Shown: piece after piece, positions 7,609 through 15,101 of the stretch
Layout of the letters: every line of letters begins with the position of its first letter
Numbering within the stretch: position 1 is the stretch's first letter
Origin: Cyclobacteriaceae bacterium
GTDB lineage: Bacteria > Bacteroidota > Bacteroidia > Cytophagales > Cyclobacteriaceae
Direction of reading: 5' to 3'
Length of the DNA stretch: 34,083 nucleotides
NCBI GenBank assembly: GCA_025455015.1
Contig: JALONI010000024.1
Coordinates: 1 to 34,083, forward strand
Position numbers and translations under genes: made by a program
Notes under the pieces: generated by a model
The model's database searches: none
What the model was told of the DNA's origin: nothing
What the model saw: only the letters and a program-made list of their open reading frames with translations

Positions 7609-8823
7609 ATGGTAAAAACCACGGTGTTTTTCTTTTTGGCCCTGTTGGGCAGCAGCCCGATAGGGGCACAAGCCACCCTGCTTCGCGAAGGCAAACAGTT
7701 GTTGGATCAAAAAAAATACCCTGAGGCCGAGCAGAAGTTTTCGCAGGCGCTGGCCACGGGCTACGACTCGGCCGAAGTGTACTTGAGGCGTGGGCTGGCG
7801 CGGCTGAAGCAAAAGAAATTTTCAGACGCAGGCGTGGATTTGGAAACGTACCGGCAGCGCAAAGGCGAAAGCTCGGTGGCATTGCTCTATGGGCTGGCGG
7901 TGGTGCGGTGGGAAGAAAAGCAGACCGATGCGGCTTTTTATTTTTTCAGACAGGCGCATGCCAAGGGGGCCGCTTTTGAGCCCGTTGACCTGTATCGCCT
8001 GGGGCTTATGTATGCGCAACGAGCGTATGACAACGAAGCCATCGAACTGCTCACAAAAGCCGAAAGAACCGGCACCAAAACCCCGGAGTTGTACGAGGCC
8101 CGTGGCCGCGCAAACTACCGTCAAAAGCAATATGAAAAAGCCGTGGCTGATCTGGCGCCCTTCCTGGCGGCCAAACCAGACGATGTTGTAGCAAATGAAT
8201 GCATGGGCCTTTCGTTGGCGCGGCTACAAAAACGAACGGAAGCGCTTCCTTTTTTGACCCGCGCAGCGGCCCAGCGCTCCGCACAACCCGAAGTGTATTT
8301 CTATCTCGGTGAGCAGGCGCTTGCCAACCAGCAACCGGCCCGGGCCATCGCGTGCTTTGCCAAAGCCGATTCGTTGGGTTTTCAAAACACACGTTTCCAC
8401 ACCGCCCGCGGCCACGCGTGGTTTATGATGGACAGCCTGGCCGCGGCCCTGCGCGAATTCGACAAAGCCTTGAAATGGGATCAAACCCACGGGCCGGCCT
8501 TGGCTGCGCGTGCCAACGTCTATTTCAGGCAGGAAAAATGGGCGCGGGTGATTACAGATGTGGCACTGGCCGAGGCTTTGAATGCCGCCCAGCCGGCAGA
8601 CCTTGAGCGCTGCGCGCAGGCATGGGCCGGGTTAGGCGATTACCCGCAGGCCATCGCTTGGTTGAGTAAAGTACTGGCAAAACAGAATCAGGCCGCCTAC
8701 CTGGTGCAGCGGGGCCAGTGGTGGCTGCGTGTGAACGAAAAGGCAAAAGCCTGCTCGGATTTTGCGGCCGCTCAAAAGTTGGGGATGCCGGTGGATGAGG
8801 AACTGAAAAAAATCTGCCGCTGA
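7609..8823 (+). CDS. Exported tetratricopeptide-repeat protein
   Basis: 404 aa. A signal peptide (V-K-T-T-V-F-F-F-L-A-L-L-G-S-S-P-I-G-A-Q-A, cleavage near residue 20) predicts periplasmic or surface location. The rest is a solenoid of about ten 34-residue TPR units. Clear units are G-K-Q-L-L-D-Q-K-K-Y-P-E-A-E-Q-K-F-S-Q-A-L, R-G-R-A-N-Y-R-Q-K-Q-Y-E-K-A-V-A-D-L, and Y-L-G-E-Q-A-L-A-N-Q-Q-P-A-R-A-I-A-C-F. No catalytic domain is joined to it, so it probably acts as a protein-protein scaffold. The gene is 87 bp after the small membrane pair and 37 bp before the hydrolase gene, all on the same strand, so co-transcription is plausible but not shown. Confidence 0.85.
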   Translation: MVKTTVFFFLALLGSSPIGAQATLLREGKQLLDQKKYPEAEQKFSQALATGYDSAEVYLRRGLARLKQKKFSDAGVDLETYRQRKGESSVALLYGLAVVRWEEKQTDAAFYFFRQAHAKGAAFEPVDLYRLGLMYAQRAYDNEAIELLTKAERTGTKTPELYEARGRANYRQKQYEKAVADLAPFLAAKPDDVVANECMGLSLARLQKRTEALPFLTRAAAQRSAQPEVYFYLGEQALANQQPARAIACFAKADSLGFQNTRFHTARGHAWFMMDSLAAALREFDKALKWDQTHGPALAARANVYFRQEKWARVITDVALAEALNAAQPADLERCAQAWAGLGDYPQAIAWLSKVLAKQNQAAYLVQRGQWWLRVNEKAKACSDFAAAQKLGMPVDEELKKICR

Positions 8824-8860
8824 CAGCCCTCTGCGCTTCCTCGCCAGCGCACTCAAAGAG

Positions 8861-9802
8861 ATGAAAAAGATTTTGCTATATGGTGTAGGCATCGTTTTGG
8901 TTTTTGTGCTCTGGGTGGTGGTGCGCTATTGGAAGAGCGACCTCCCGCTGGACGAGCTTAAAGCGAAATATGCCCCACCGCCCTCGCGCTTTGTACGCGT
9001 GCAGGGCATGGATGTTCACTACCGCGATGAAGGGAGCGCACGCGATTCGGTGCCCGTGGTTTTGTTGCACGGAACCGGATCCAGTTTGCACACCTGGGAA
9101 CCGTGCGTTCAGCAGTTGAAAGACGACTATCGCGTAGTCACGTTGGATTTGCCCGGCTATGGCCTCACCGGTCCCCATCCGCAGCGCGTGTATTCACCCG
9201 ATTTTTATGTGGGCTTTGTGGCCGACTTCCTGCGCGCGCTTCGCATTCGCACCTGCATCATCGGGGGCAATTCGTTGGGCGGTGGCATTGCGTGGCAGTT
9301 TGCCCATGCCCACCCCACAAGCGTTGCCAAGCTCATCCTGTTGGATGCAGGCGGGTATCCCACCGTATCCCACCGTAAGCCGATCGCCTTTTCGCTGGCG
9401 CAAACACCCCTCATCAAACATGCCTTGAAACGCATTACGCCTTATCCCCTGGCGGTGAAGAGTATCCGAAATGTGTACGCCCAGCCGGAGCGCGTTACCG
9501 ATTCCGTGGTCAGGCGCCACTATGAACTTTTTCTGCGCGAGGGAAACCGTCAGGCGTTTATCGACCGGATGGAATACGTTCCCTATCCGGATAATGCATC
9601 CCGCATCCGAGCGCTTCACGTGCCTACGTTGATTGTGTGGGGAGCGGAGGACCGCCTGATACCCATCGAAAATGCGTATCGCTTTCAAGCGGATTTGCCC
9701 AACGACACGCTGGTGATCATCCCCGGTGTGGGGCATGTGCCCATGGAGGAAGACCCTGCCGCCACCGTCAAAGCGATGCGCTTGTTTCTGGGCACGAAGT
9801 AA
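8861..9802 (+). CDS. Membrane-anchored alpha/beta-fold hydrolase
   Basis: 313 aa. An N-terminal membrane helix (residues 4-22, I-L-L-Y-G-V-G-I-V-L-V-F-V-L-W-V-V) works as an anchor. The alpha/beta hydrolase core has the oxyanion motif L-L-H-G-T-G-S-S (residues 68-75), D-L-P-G-Y-G-L-T-G (96-104), the nucleophile elbow G-G-N-S-L-G-G-G with Ser138, the acid Asp264 in W-G-A-E-D-R-L-I-P, and His292 in G-V-G-H-V-P-M-E-E-D-P. The triad is complete, so it should be active as an esterase, lipase or similar C-C or C-O hydrolase; the substrate cannot be told from sequence. A lid region rich in basic residues lies at 170-230. The downstream deoC gene begins 37 bp later on the same strand. Confidence 0.87.
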   Translation: MKKILLYGVGIVLVFVLWVVVRYWKSDLPLDELKAKYAPPPSRFVRVQGMDVHYRDEGSARDSVPVVLLHGTGSSLHTWEPCVQQLKDDYRVVTLDLPGYGLTGPHPQRVYSPDFYVGFVADFLRALRIRTCIIGGNSLGGGIAWQFAHAHPTSVAKLILLDAGGYPTVSHRKPIAFSLAQTPLIKHALKRITPYPLAVKSIRNVYAQPERVTDSVVRRHYELFLREGNRQAFIDRMEYVPYPDNASRIRALHVPTLIVWGAEDRLIPIENAYRFQADLPNDTLVIIPGVGHVPMEEDPAATVKAMRLFLGTK

Positions 9803-9839
9803 ACACAAACCCGGTCGGTATATTTGATTTTTCATCTCC

Positions 9840-10505
9840 ATGCAACTCGCTTCTTACATTGAACACACCAACCTGAGTCCCACGCTCACCGTGTACGACA
9901 TCGACCGACTCGTGGAAGAGGCCAGGCACCATCGGTTCCTGGGCGTGTGTGTGCCGCCCTTTTGGGTCAAGCGGGCCCAGCGCGAAATAGGCCCTTCACC
10001 CATCACATTGGTGACCGTGGCCGGATTCCCCCTGGGCTATTCCATGACCGAGACCAAGTTGGACGAAATCAAGCGTGCCCTCGACAACGGAGCACAGGAG
10101 ATTGACGTGGTGTGGAATATTTCCAGCTTCAAAACCGGGTATCCGTGGACAAAAGTGGAGATCGCCAAGTGTGCCAAGCTGGTACACGACCAACAACGCA
10201 TGCTCAAAGTCATCCTCGAGACCGCCCACCTCACCCACGATGAGATACGCCTGGGGTGCAAGCTTTGTGCCGATGCCGGTGCCGACTTTGTCAAAACGTC
10301 CACCGGATTTGCCCACGCGGGTGCCACGGTGGAGCACGTGCGGTTAATGCGCGCATCGGTGCCTCCGTCAGTTGGTGTGAAAGCATCGGGCGGCATCAAA
10401 ACAGCCGCGCAGGCGGTGGCGCTCATCGAAGCCGGGGCCGACCGACTGGGTACGTCTTCCGGAGTTAATATCGTAACTTCGCCCACACGAAATCCCAACC
10501 CATGA
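9840..10505 (+). CDS. deoC: Deoxyribose-phosphate aldolase
   Basis: 221 aa, the usual short bacterial DeoC length. It cleaves 2-deoxyribose 5-phosphate to glyceraldehyde 3-phosphate and acetaldehyde, a step in deoxynucleoside salvage. It has I-E-H-T-N-L-S-P-T at the start, E-I-D-V-V-W-N-I with Asp89, the Schiff-base lysine Lys152 in F-V-K-T-S-T-G-F, and the proton-relay Lys181 in G-V-K-A-S-G-G-I-K-T; these match Asp102, Lys167 and Lys201 of the E. coli enzyme. The C-terminal G-A-D-R-L-G-T-S-S-G is the phosphate-binding end. The last bases overlap the next gene in ATGA, so an aldehyde dehydrogenase is translationally coupled to it. Confidence 0.95.
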   Translation: MQLASYIEHTNLSPTLTVYDIDRLVEEARHHRFLGVCVPPFWVKRAQREIGPSPITLVTVAGFPLGYSMTETKLDEIKRALDNGAQEIDVVWNISSFKTGYPWTKVEIAKCAKLVHDQQRMLKVILETAHLTHDEIRLGCKLCADAGADFVKTSTGFAHAGATVEHVRLMRASVPPSVGVKASGGIKTAAQAVALIEAGADRLGTSSGVNIVTSPTRNPNP

Positions 10506-12121
10506 CCGATTTTCTGAACGACTTGTTTCCGGAGGAGTCAGCCATTCCTGCCCACGCGCAAATCCCGGCACGCATTGATCAACGCGAGTACTTGGTGGGA
10601 GGCGCGTTGGTCACCTGGCCGGGCGACCAAGCCCCGGTGCTGAGTCCGGTGTTTCTCAAAACAAAAAACGGATCAGAACAAAAAGTACTCGGAAGCACAC
10701 CGTTGCTCACATCTAAGGAAGCGCTCGAAGCCATGGAGGCGGCCGTAAAGGCGTATGACCTCGGGCACGGGGTGTGGCCTATGATGACGGTGGCCGAGCG
10801 CATTGGCCACGTGGAAATTTTTTTGGAGAAGATGCGCGCCAAGCGAGCGGAGGTGGTAAACCTGCTGATGTGGGAGATAGGCAAAACGCAAAAGGATTCG
10901 GAAAGGGAGTTTGATCGCACGTGCGACTACATCGTTGACACCATCAACGCCCTGAAAGAGTTGGATCGCAACTCAGCGCGCTTTGTGCAAGAGCAGGGCA
11001 TCATGGCGCAGATCAGGCGCGTGCCGTTGGGAGTGGCCTTGTGCATGGGGCCTTACAACTACCCGCTGAACGAAACGTTCAGTACGCTCTTCCCCGCCTT
11101 GATTTTGGGCAATACGGTGGTGTTTAAGCCGGCTAAGTACGGGGTGTTGCTCATCCGCCCGTTGTTGGAGGCTTTTCGCGATAGTTTTCCGCCTGGCGTT
11201 ATCAACGTGATTTATGGAAGGGGCCGCGAAACGGTGGGGGCCTTGATGGAATCCGGAAAGATTGATGTGTTTGCATTTATAGGCACCAACAAAGGAGCCA
11301 ACGACCTCAAGCGCCTTCACCCCAAGCCGCACCGCTTGAAAGCTATTTTGGGATTGGATGCCAAAAATCCCGCCATCGTGTTGCCCGATGCAGACTTGGC
11401 CAATGCCGTGAGCGAATGTGTGTTGGGCTCGTTGTCGTTTAACGGGCAGCGCTGCACAGCTTTGAAAATACTGTATGTGCATGCGAGTCGGGTAGAAGAG
11501 TTTAACAAGCGCTTTTGTGCCGAGGTAGCAAAACTAAAACCCGGTATGCCGTGGGAACCGGGTGTGGGGTTGACCCCCTTGCCCGAGCCGGGTAAAACCG
11601 ACTACCTGAAAGCCCTGGTGGCGGATGCAGAGAAACATGGCGCCCGCGTGATCAATGAAAACGGGGGCGTGTCGCATCAGACGTTTTTCTATCCGGCCGT
11701 GCTCTTTCCGGTCAACAATAAAATGAGGGTGTATGTGGAAGAGCAGTTTGGCCCCCTGGTGCCGATTGTTCCGTATGAAAATGTATCGGAGGCCATCGAC
11801 TATGTGGTGAATTCCAATTTTGGACAGCAAGTCAGCATTTTTGGAAAGGACTCCCGGCAACTGGCGAAACTGATCGATGCCTTTTCAAGTCAGGTTGGGC
11901 GCATCAACATCAACACCCAATGCCAGCGCGGGCCCGATACCTTTCCGTTTAACGGGCGCAAAGACTCAGCCGAAGGGACGCTTTCGGTAGCCGATGCGCT
12001 GCGCGTGTTTTCGATCCGCACGTTGGTGGCGGCCAAGATCACCGAGGGAAATAAGCAAATCATCGGCACCATCATCCGCAACCGCGAGAGTTCATTTTTG
12101 AGTACCGATTATATCTTCTAG
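10502..12121 (+). CDS. GapN-like (non-phosphorylating, NADP-dependent) glyceraldehyde-3-phosphate dehydrogenase
   Basis: 539 aa, aldehyde dehydrogenase superfamily, closest by motif to the GapN/ALDH11 group: C-M-G-P-Y-N-Y-P-L-N-E-T-F, L-I-L-G-N-T-V-V-F-K-P, and F-N-G-Q-R-C-T-A-L-K with nucleophile Cys318. Asn186 and Lys209 occupy the oxyanion and cofactor positions, and E-E-Q-F-G-P-L-V-P closes the site. GapN oxidises glyceraldehyde 3-phosphate to 3-phosphoglycerate with NADP. The overlap with deoC, whose product is that aldehyde, supports the role; the co-product acetaldehyde is an alternative substrate. The usual L-E-L-G-G-K motif reads L-G-L-D-A-K (residues 283-288), so the general-base Glu appears to be Gly284. 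The N-terminus is about 40 residues longer than a typical GapN. Confidence 0.8.
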   Translation: MTDFLNDLFPEESAIPAHAQIPARIDQREYLVGGALVTWPGDQAPVLSPVFLKTKNGSEQKVLGSTPLLTSKEALEAMEAAVKAYDLGHGVWPMMTVAERIGHVEIFLEKMRAKRAEVVNLLMWEIGKTQKDSEREFDRTCDYIVDTINALKELDRNSARFVQEQGIMAQIRRVPLGVALCMGPYNYPLNETFSTLFPALILGNTVVFKPAKYGVLLIRPLLEAFRDSFPPGVINVIYGRGRETVGALMESGKIDVFAFIGTNKGANDLKRLHPKPHRLKAILGLDAKNPAIVLPDADLANAVSECVLGSLSFNGQRCTALKILYVHASRVEEFNKRFCAEVAKLKPGMPWEPGVGLTPLPEPGKTDYLKALVADAEKHGARVINENGGVSHQTFFYPAVLFPVNNKMRVYVEEQFGPLVPIVPYENVSEAIDYVVNSNFGQQVSIFGKDSRQLAKLIDAFSSQVGRININTQCQRGPDTFPFNGRKDSAEGTLSVADALRVFSIRTLVAAKITEGNKQIIGTIIRNRESSFLSTDYIF

Positions 12122-12184
12122 CGGGCGCAAGCTTTCCTGCGGGAAGAAAAAACGCCAAAATTCGGCTGAGAATGCATTTTTGAA

Positions 12185-12221
12185 TTTGACAAATCCGGAA
12201 TCTAATTCCGGATTTGTCAAA
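12185..12221. repeat. Perfect 17-bp palindrome upstream of the ATPase remnant
   Basis: TTTGACAAATCCGGAAT at 12185-12201 and its exact reverse complement at 12205-12221 flank the trinucleotide CTA. It lies between the convergent gapN and ilvA genes, and no T-tract follows on either strand, so it is not a classic terminator, though it could still fold. It ends one base before the AAA_14-like frame and may have been that gene's operator or promoter element. Confidence 0.75.
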
Positions 12222-12359
12222 ATTGCTCTCGTCCGCCACGCCTCCAAGAAGCTAAGACAACTGGCCGCCAAGTTTCCCGTGGTGGGCATACTTGGCCCCG
12301 GGCAGTCGGGCAAGACTATGCTGGGCCAAACATCTTTTTCCCCGAAAGCCCTGCGTTAG
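12222..12359 (+). pseudogene. 5' remnant of an AAA_14-type (DUF4143) P-loop ATPase gene
   Basis: The frame 12222-12359 reads ...S-K-K-L-R-Q-L-A-A-K-F-P-V-V-G-I-L-G-P, then G-Q-S-G-K-T-M-L-G-Q, and stops after S-P-K-A-L-R. This is the opening of the AAA_14 family, which usually starts with about 20 residues, K-x-P-V-V-x-(I/L)-x-G-P-R-Q-S-G-K-T, and continues for some 380 residues with a DUF4143 domain. Here the Arg of the Walker A motif is Gly, no ATG is present, and the frame ends about 14 residues after the P-loop. It is a decayed 5' end of a gene, with the rest deleted. Family recognition is good for the P-loop block. Confidence 0.65.
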
Positions 12360-12377
12360 CTTTAAAAACGGGTAGCG

Positions 12378-13625
12378 CTATACCAGGTACTCAAACAAGT
12401 TCTCGTTTGGATTGATTTCTGTGTAGTTCAGTTTGTAGTGCTGCATACGGCCGAGCAGCGCTTCGTAGTCTTCGCGGGCTTTCAACTCAATGCCAATCAG
12501 CGCAGGGCCGCTCTCTTTGTTGTGTTTTTGGATAAACTCAAACCGGACAATGTCATCGGTGGGCCCCAGGATGAAGTTGACAAACTCTTTTAAGGCCCCG
12601 GGGCGTTGTGCAAAGCGCACAATGAAATAGTGTTTGAGCCCTTCGTACAACAAGGAACGCTCTTTGATTTCCTGCATGCGGTCGATGTCGTTGTTGCCAC
12701 CGCTGAGTATGCACACGACCTTTTTGCCTTTAATCACCTCCGCATATTGGTCCAGGGCGGCAATGGTGAGCGCGCCTGCGGGTTCCGCTACAATGGCATC
12801 TTCGTTGTACAATTGCAAGATGGTAGAACTTACTTTTCCTTCCGGCACCAATAACATGTCGGCCAGCGTGTCTTTGCAAATCTGGAAGGTAAGATCGCCT
12901 ACTTTTTTGACCGAGGCACCATCCACAAATCGCTGAATGCTGTCCAGCATAACCGGTTTGCCCGCTTTGAGTGCTTCTTTCATGGAAGGCGCGCCTTGCG
13001 GCTCCACCCCGATGATTTTGGTGTGAGGCGAGTAGGTCTTGAAATAGTGGGCCACGCCCGCGCACAGACCGCCACCGCCTACCGGAACGAAGACAAAATC
13101 AATATCGGATTGCTCCTCCAGTATTTCTTTAGCCACGGTGCCCTGCCCTTCAATGGTTTTCCAATGGTCGAACGGGGGAACAAAGACCCGGTTATGCTCC
13201 TCGCAAAACCGAAGCGCATGATCCTGGCATTCATCAAACGTATCGCCAATCAGCACGATCTCAATCAAGCCATTGCCAAACATTTTCACCTGATTGATTT
13301 TTTGTTTGGGCGTAATGGCGGGCATGTAGATGACGCCCCGGATGTGGAGCAACTTGCACGAGAGCGCCACCCCCTGCGCGTGGTTTCCCGCGCTGGCACA
13401 CACCACCCCCTTATTTCGCTGCTCGGCCGAGAGGCTTTGAATCAAATTGTACGCCCCGCGGATTTTGTATGACCGCACCACCTGCAAATCTTCGCGTTTC
13501 AAAAACACCTCGGCCCTCCACCGCGCGGATAGCTTGTGGTGAAATTGCAACGGAGTTTTGAGCACGATGTTTTTTAACACCAAGTGCGCCCGGTGAATGT
13601 CGATATCCGGTGTGAGGGTTACCAT
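12378..13625 (-). CDS. ilvA: Threonine ammonia-lyase (threonine dehydratase), biosynthetic
   Basis: 415 aa. It deaminates threonine to 2-oxobutyrate, the first committed step to isoleucine. The PLP lysine is Lys54 in R-S-Y-K-I-R-G-A, the phosphate loop is G-G-G-G-L (183-187), and S-A-G-N-H-A-Q-G-V-A is at 78-87. Residues 330-415 make one ACT-type regulatory domain (H-Y-F-I-V-R-F-A-Q-R-P-G-A-L), so this is the shorter form with a single regulatory domain rather than the two of E. coli IlvA; feedback control by isoleucine is expected but not visible in sequence. Last gene of the ilv operon, 67 bp after ilvC; a repeat-rich spacer separates them. Confidence 0.95.
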   Translation of the reverse strand: MVTLTPDIDIHRAHLVLKNIVLKTPLQFHHKLSARWRAEVFLKREDLQVVRSYKIRGAYNLIQSLSAEQRNKGVVCASAGNHAQGVALSCKLLHIRGVIYMPAITPKQKINQVKMFGNGLIEIVLIGDTFDECQDHALRFCEEHNRVFVPPFDHWKTIEGQGTVAKEILEEQSDIDFVFVPVGGGGLCAGVAHYFKTYSPHTKIIGVEPQGAPSMKEALKAGKPVMLDSIQRFVDGASVKKVGDLTFQICKDTLADMLLVPEGKVSSTILQLYNEDAIVAEPAGALTIAALDQYAEVIKGKKVVCILSGGNNDIDRMQEIKERSLLYEGLKHYFIVRFAQRPGALKEFVNFILGPTDDIVRFEFIQKHNKESGPALIGIELKAREDYEALLGRMQHYKLNYTEINPNENLFEYLV

Positions 13626-13634
13626 TTTTTAAAC

Positions 13635-13693
13635 GTAGGCAGTAGGCAAATGGCAATAGGCCATATTGCCCCTTGCCTACTGCATTTGCCTAC
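13635..13693. repeat. Imperfect inverted/direct repeats between ilvC and ilvA
   Basis: The ilvC-ilvA spacer is built from short units: GTAGGCAGTAGGCAAA at 13635-13650 and TTGCCTACTGC plus TTTGCCTAC on the other side, with GGCAATAGGCC near the centre. The two sides can pair partially into a stem. It could weakly attenuate read-through into ilvA, or be a dispersed intergenic repeat. Only the symmetry is seen. Confidence 0.5.
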
Positions 13694-14763
13694 TAGTTAA
13701 TCATGCTCGCTTCCACCTTCTCCTTCTCGGGTCTTAACGCGCGCACGGCAGCACCGGCTTGCCACAACTCGCTTTCGCGAAGTTCTTTCAACTCTTCGGC
13801 CAGCTTTTCGCGGTAGTCGGGTTTGCTGCACGTCTCGATTGTTCGCTTCGCTTCTGCCCCGCTGGCCACGCTTTCGTACAGTTCTTTAAACACGGGCAAC
13901 GTAGCGGCTTTGAATTTCTTTTTCCAATCCAACGCCCCGCGTTGTGCCGTGGTGGAGCAGTTGGCATACATCCAATCCATGCCGTTCTCGGCCACCAGGG
14001 GCATCAGGCTTTGGGTAAGTTCTTCCACGGTTTCGTTGAAGGCCTCAGAGGGCGAGTGGCCTTTGGATCGCAGCACTTCATACTGCGCTTCAAAGATGCC
14101 GGCAATGGCGCCCATGAGCGTGCCGCGTTCGCCTGTCAGGTCGCTGTACACTTCTTTTTTGAAGTCTGTTTCGAACAGATAGCCCGAGCCCACGCCAATG
14201 CCCAAGGCAATGGCGCGTATTTTGGCTTGGCCTGTGGCATCCTGAAATACGGCATAGCTGGAGTTGATGCCCTTGCCCTGTAAAAATAGTCTGCGCACAG
14301 ACGTGCCCGAGCCTTTCGGGGCGGCCAAAATCACGTCTACATCAGCCGGGGGGATAATGCCCGTTTGCTCTTTGAATGTGATACCAAAGCCGTGTGAAAA
14401 ATAGAGTGCTTTGCCTTTGGTGAGGTAAGGCTTGATAACCGGCCATGTCTCAATCTGGCCGGCATCGCTCATCAAAAACTGGATGATGGTTCCGCGCTTG
14501 GCGGCCTCGGCAATGTCAAACAGCGTTTCACCCGGCACCCAGCCGTGGGCCATGGCTTTGTCCCATGTTTTGGTGCCCTGGCGTTGCCCCACAATGATGG
14601 AGAAGCCATTGTCGCGCAGGTTCAATGCCTGGGCCGGCCCTTGCACGCCATAGCCTATGATGGCGATGGTTTCGTTTCGCAACACGTCCAATGCTTTGTT
14701 CATCGGGAATTCCTCGCGGGTCACCACTTCTTCAAAGGTGCCGCCAAAATTGATCTTTGCCAT
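13693..14763 (-). CDS. ilvC: Ketol-acid reductoisomerase, class I
   Basis: 356 aa. It converts 2-acetolactate and 2-aceto-2-hydroxybutyrate to the dihydroxy acids using NADPH and Mg2+. The Rossmann N-domain has I-A-I-I-G-Y-G-V-Q-G-P-A-Q-A and V-G-Q-R-Q-G-T-K-T-W, a phosphate-binding loop with R and T that fits NADPH preference. The knotted C-domain has S-D-L-T-G-E-R-G and E-x-L-T-Q-S-L, which supply the metal-binding acids, and the Y-A-N-C-S-T-T-A-Q-R-G block. The length and one knotted domain fit class I. Start ATG at 14763; 47 bp after ilvN. Confidence 0.95.
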   Translation of the reverse strand: MAKINFGGTFEEVVTREEFPMNKALDVLRNETIAIIGYGVQGPAQALNLRDNGFSIIVGQRQGTKTWDKAMAHGWVPGETLFDIAEAAKRGTIIQFLMSDAGQIETWPVIKPYLTKGKALYFSHGFGITFKEQTGIIPPADVDVILAAPKGSGTSVRRLFLQGKGINSSYAVFQDATGQAKIRAIALGIGVGSGYLFETDFKKEVYSDLTGERGTLMGAIAGIFEAQYEVLRSKGHSPSEAFNETVEELTQSLMPLVAENGMDWMYANCSTTAQRGALDWKKKFKAATLPVFKELYESVASGAEAKRTIETCSKPDYREKLAEELKELRESELWQAGAAVRALRPEKEKVEASMIN

Positions 14764-14810
14764 GGTATTGATTTTAGATGTTAATTTTTGAATCTCGGAT
14801 GGTTAAGTTG

Positions 14811-15101
14811 TCAGTCCACGTCCACGATGCGCTCGCTCATGTCAAAGTACACGTGGCTGCCGCTAAAGATTTTTACTTCTTCTACTTCGATAAGTTTTTC
14901 CAGTTGCAGGCGTACTTTCTCAACCAAATCAGGGGTGGTGAAAACGAGCATGACCACGCCCCCGCGTTTAAAATCCTCTTCGTTTTCGTGGGCCATCAGT
15001 TTTTTGATGCGCACGCGCCTGCGGTTGAGCACGTTGATGATGCGGTTCAACACCGAAAAATTATTGTCGGCCAGCAACGTCAGGGTGAATTCTTCTTTCA
15101 T
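14811..15101 (-). CDS. ilvN: Acetolactate synthase small (regulatory) subunit, short form
   Basis: 96 aa, a single ACT domain (E-E-F-T-L-T-L-L-A-D-N, F-S-V-L-N-R-I-I-N-V-L-N-R-R-R-V, ending in D-V-D). The start ATG at 15101 overlaps the ilvB stop in ATGA; a longer upstream in-frame reading would run inside ilvB and does not resemble the family. The subunit normally activates IlvB and confers valine feedback control. At 96 residues it lacks the C-terminal half found in typical IlvH/IlvN (about 160 residues or more) and resembles the short IlvM type of E. coli (about 87 residues). Confidence 0.9.
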   Translation of the reverse strand: MKEEFTLTLLADNNFSVLNRIINVLNRRRVRIKKLMAHENEEDFKRGGVVMLVFTTPDLVEKVRLQLEKLIEVEEVKIFSGSHVYFDMSERIVDVD

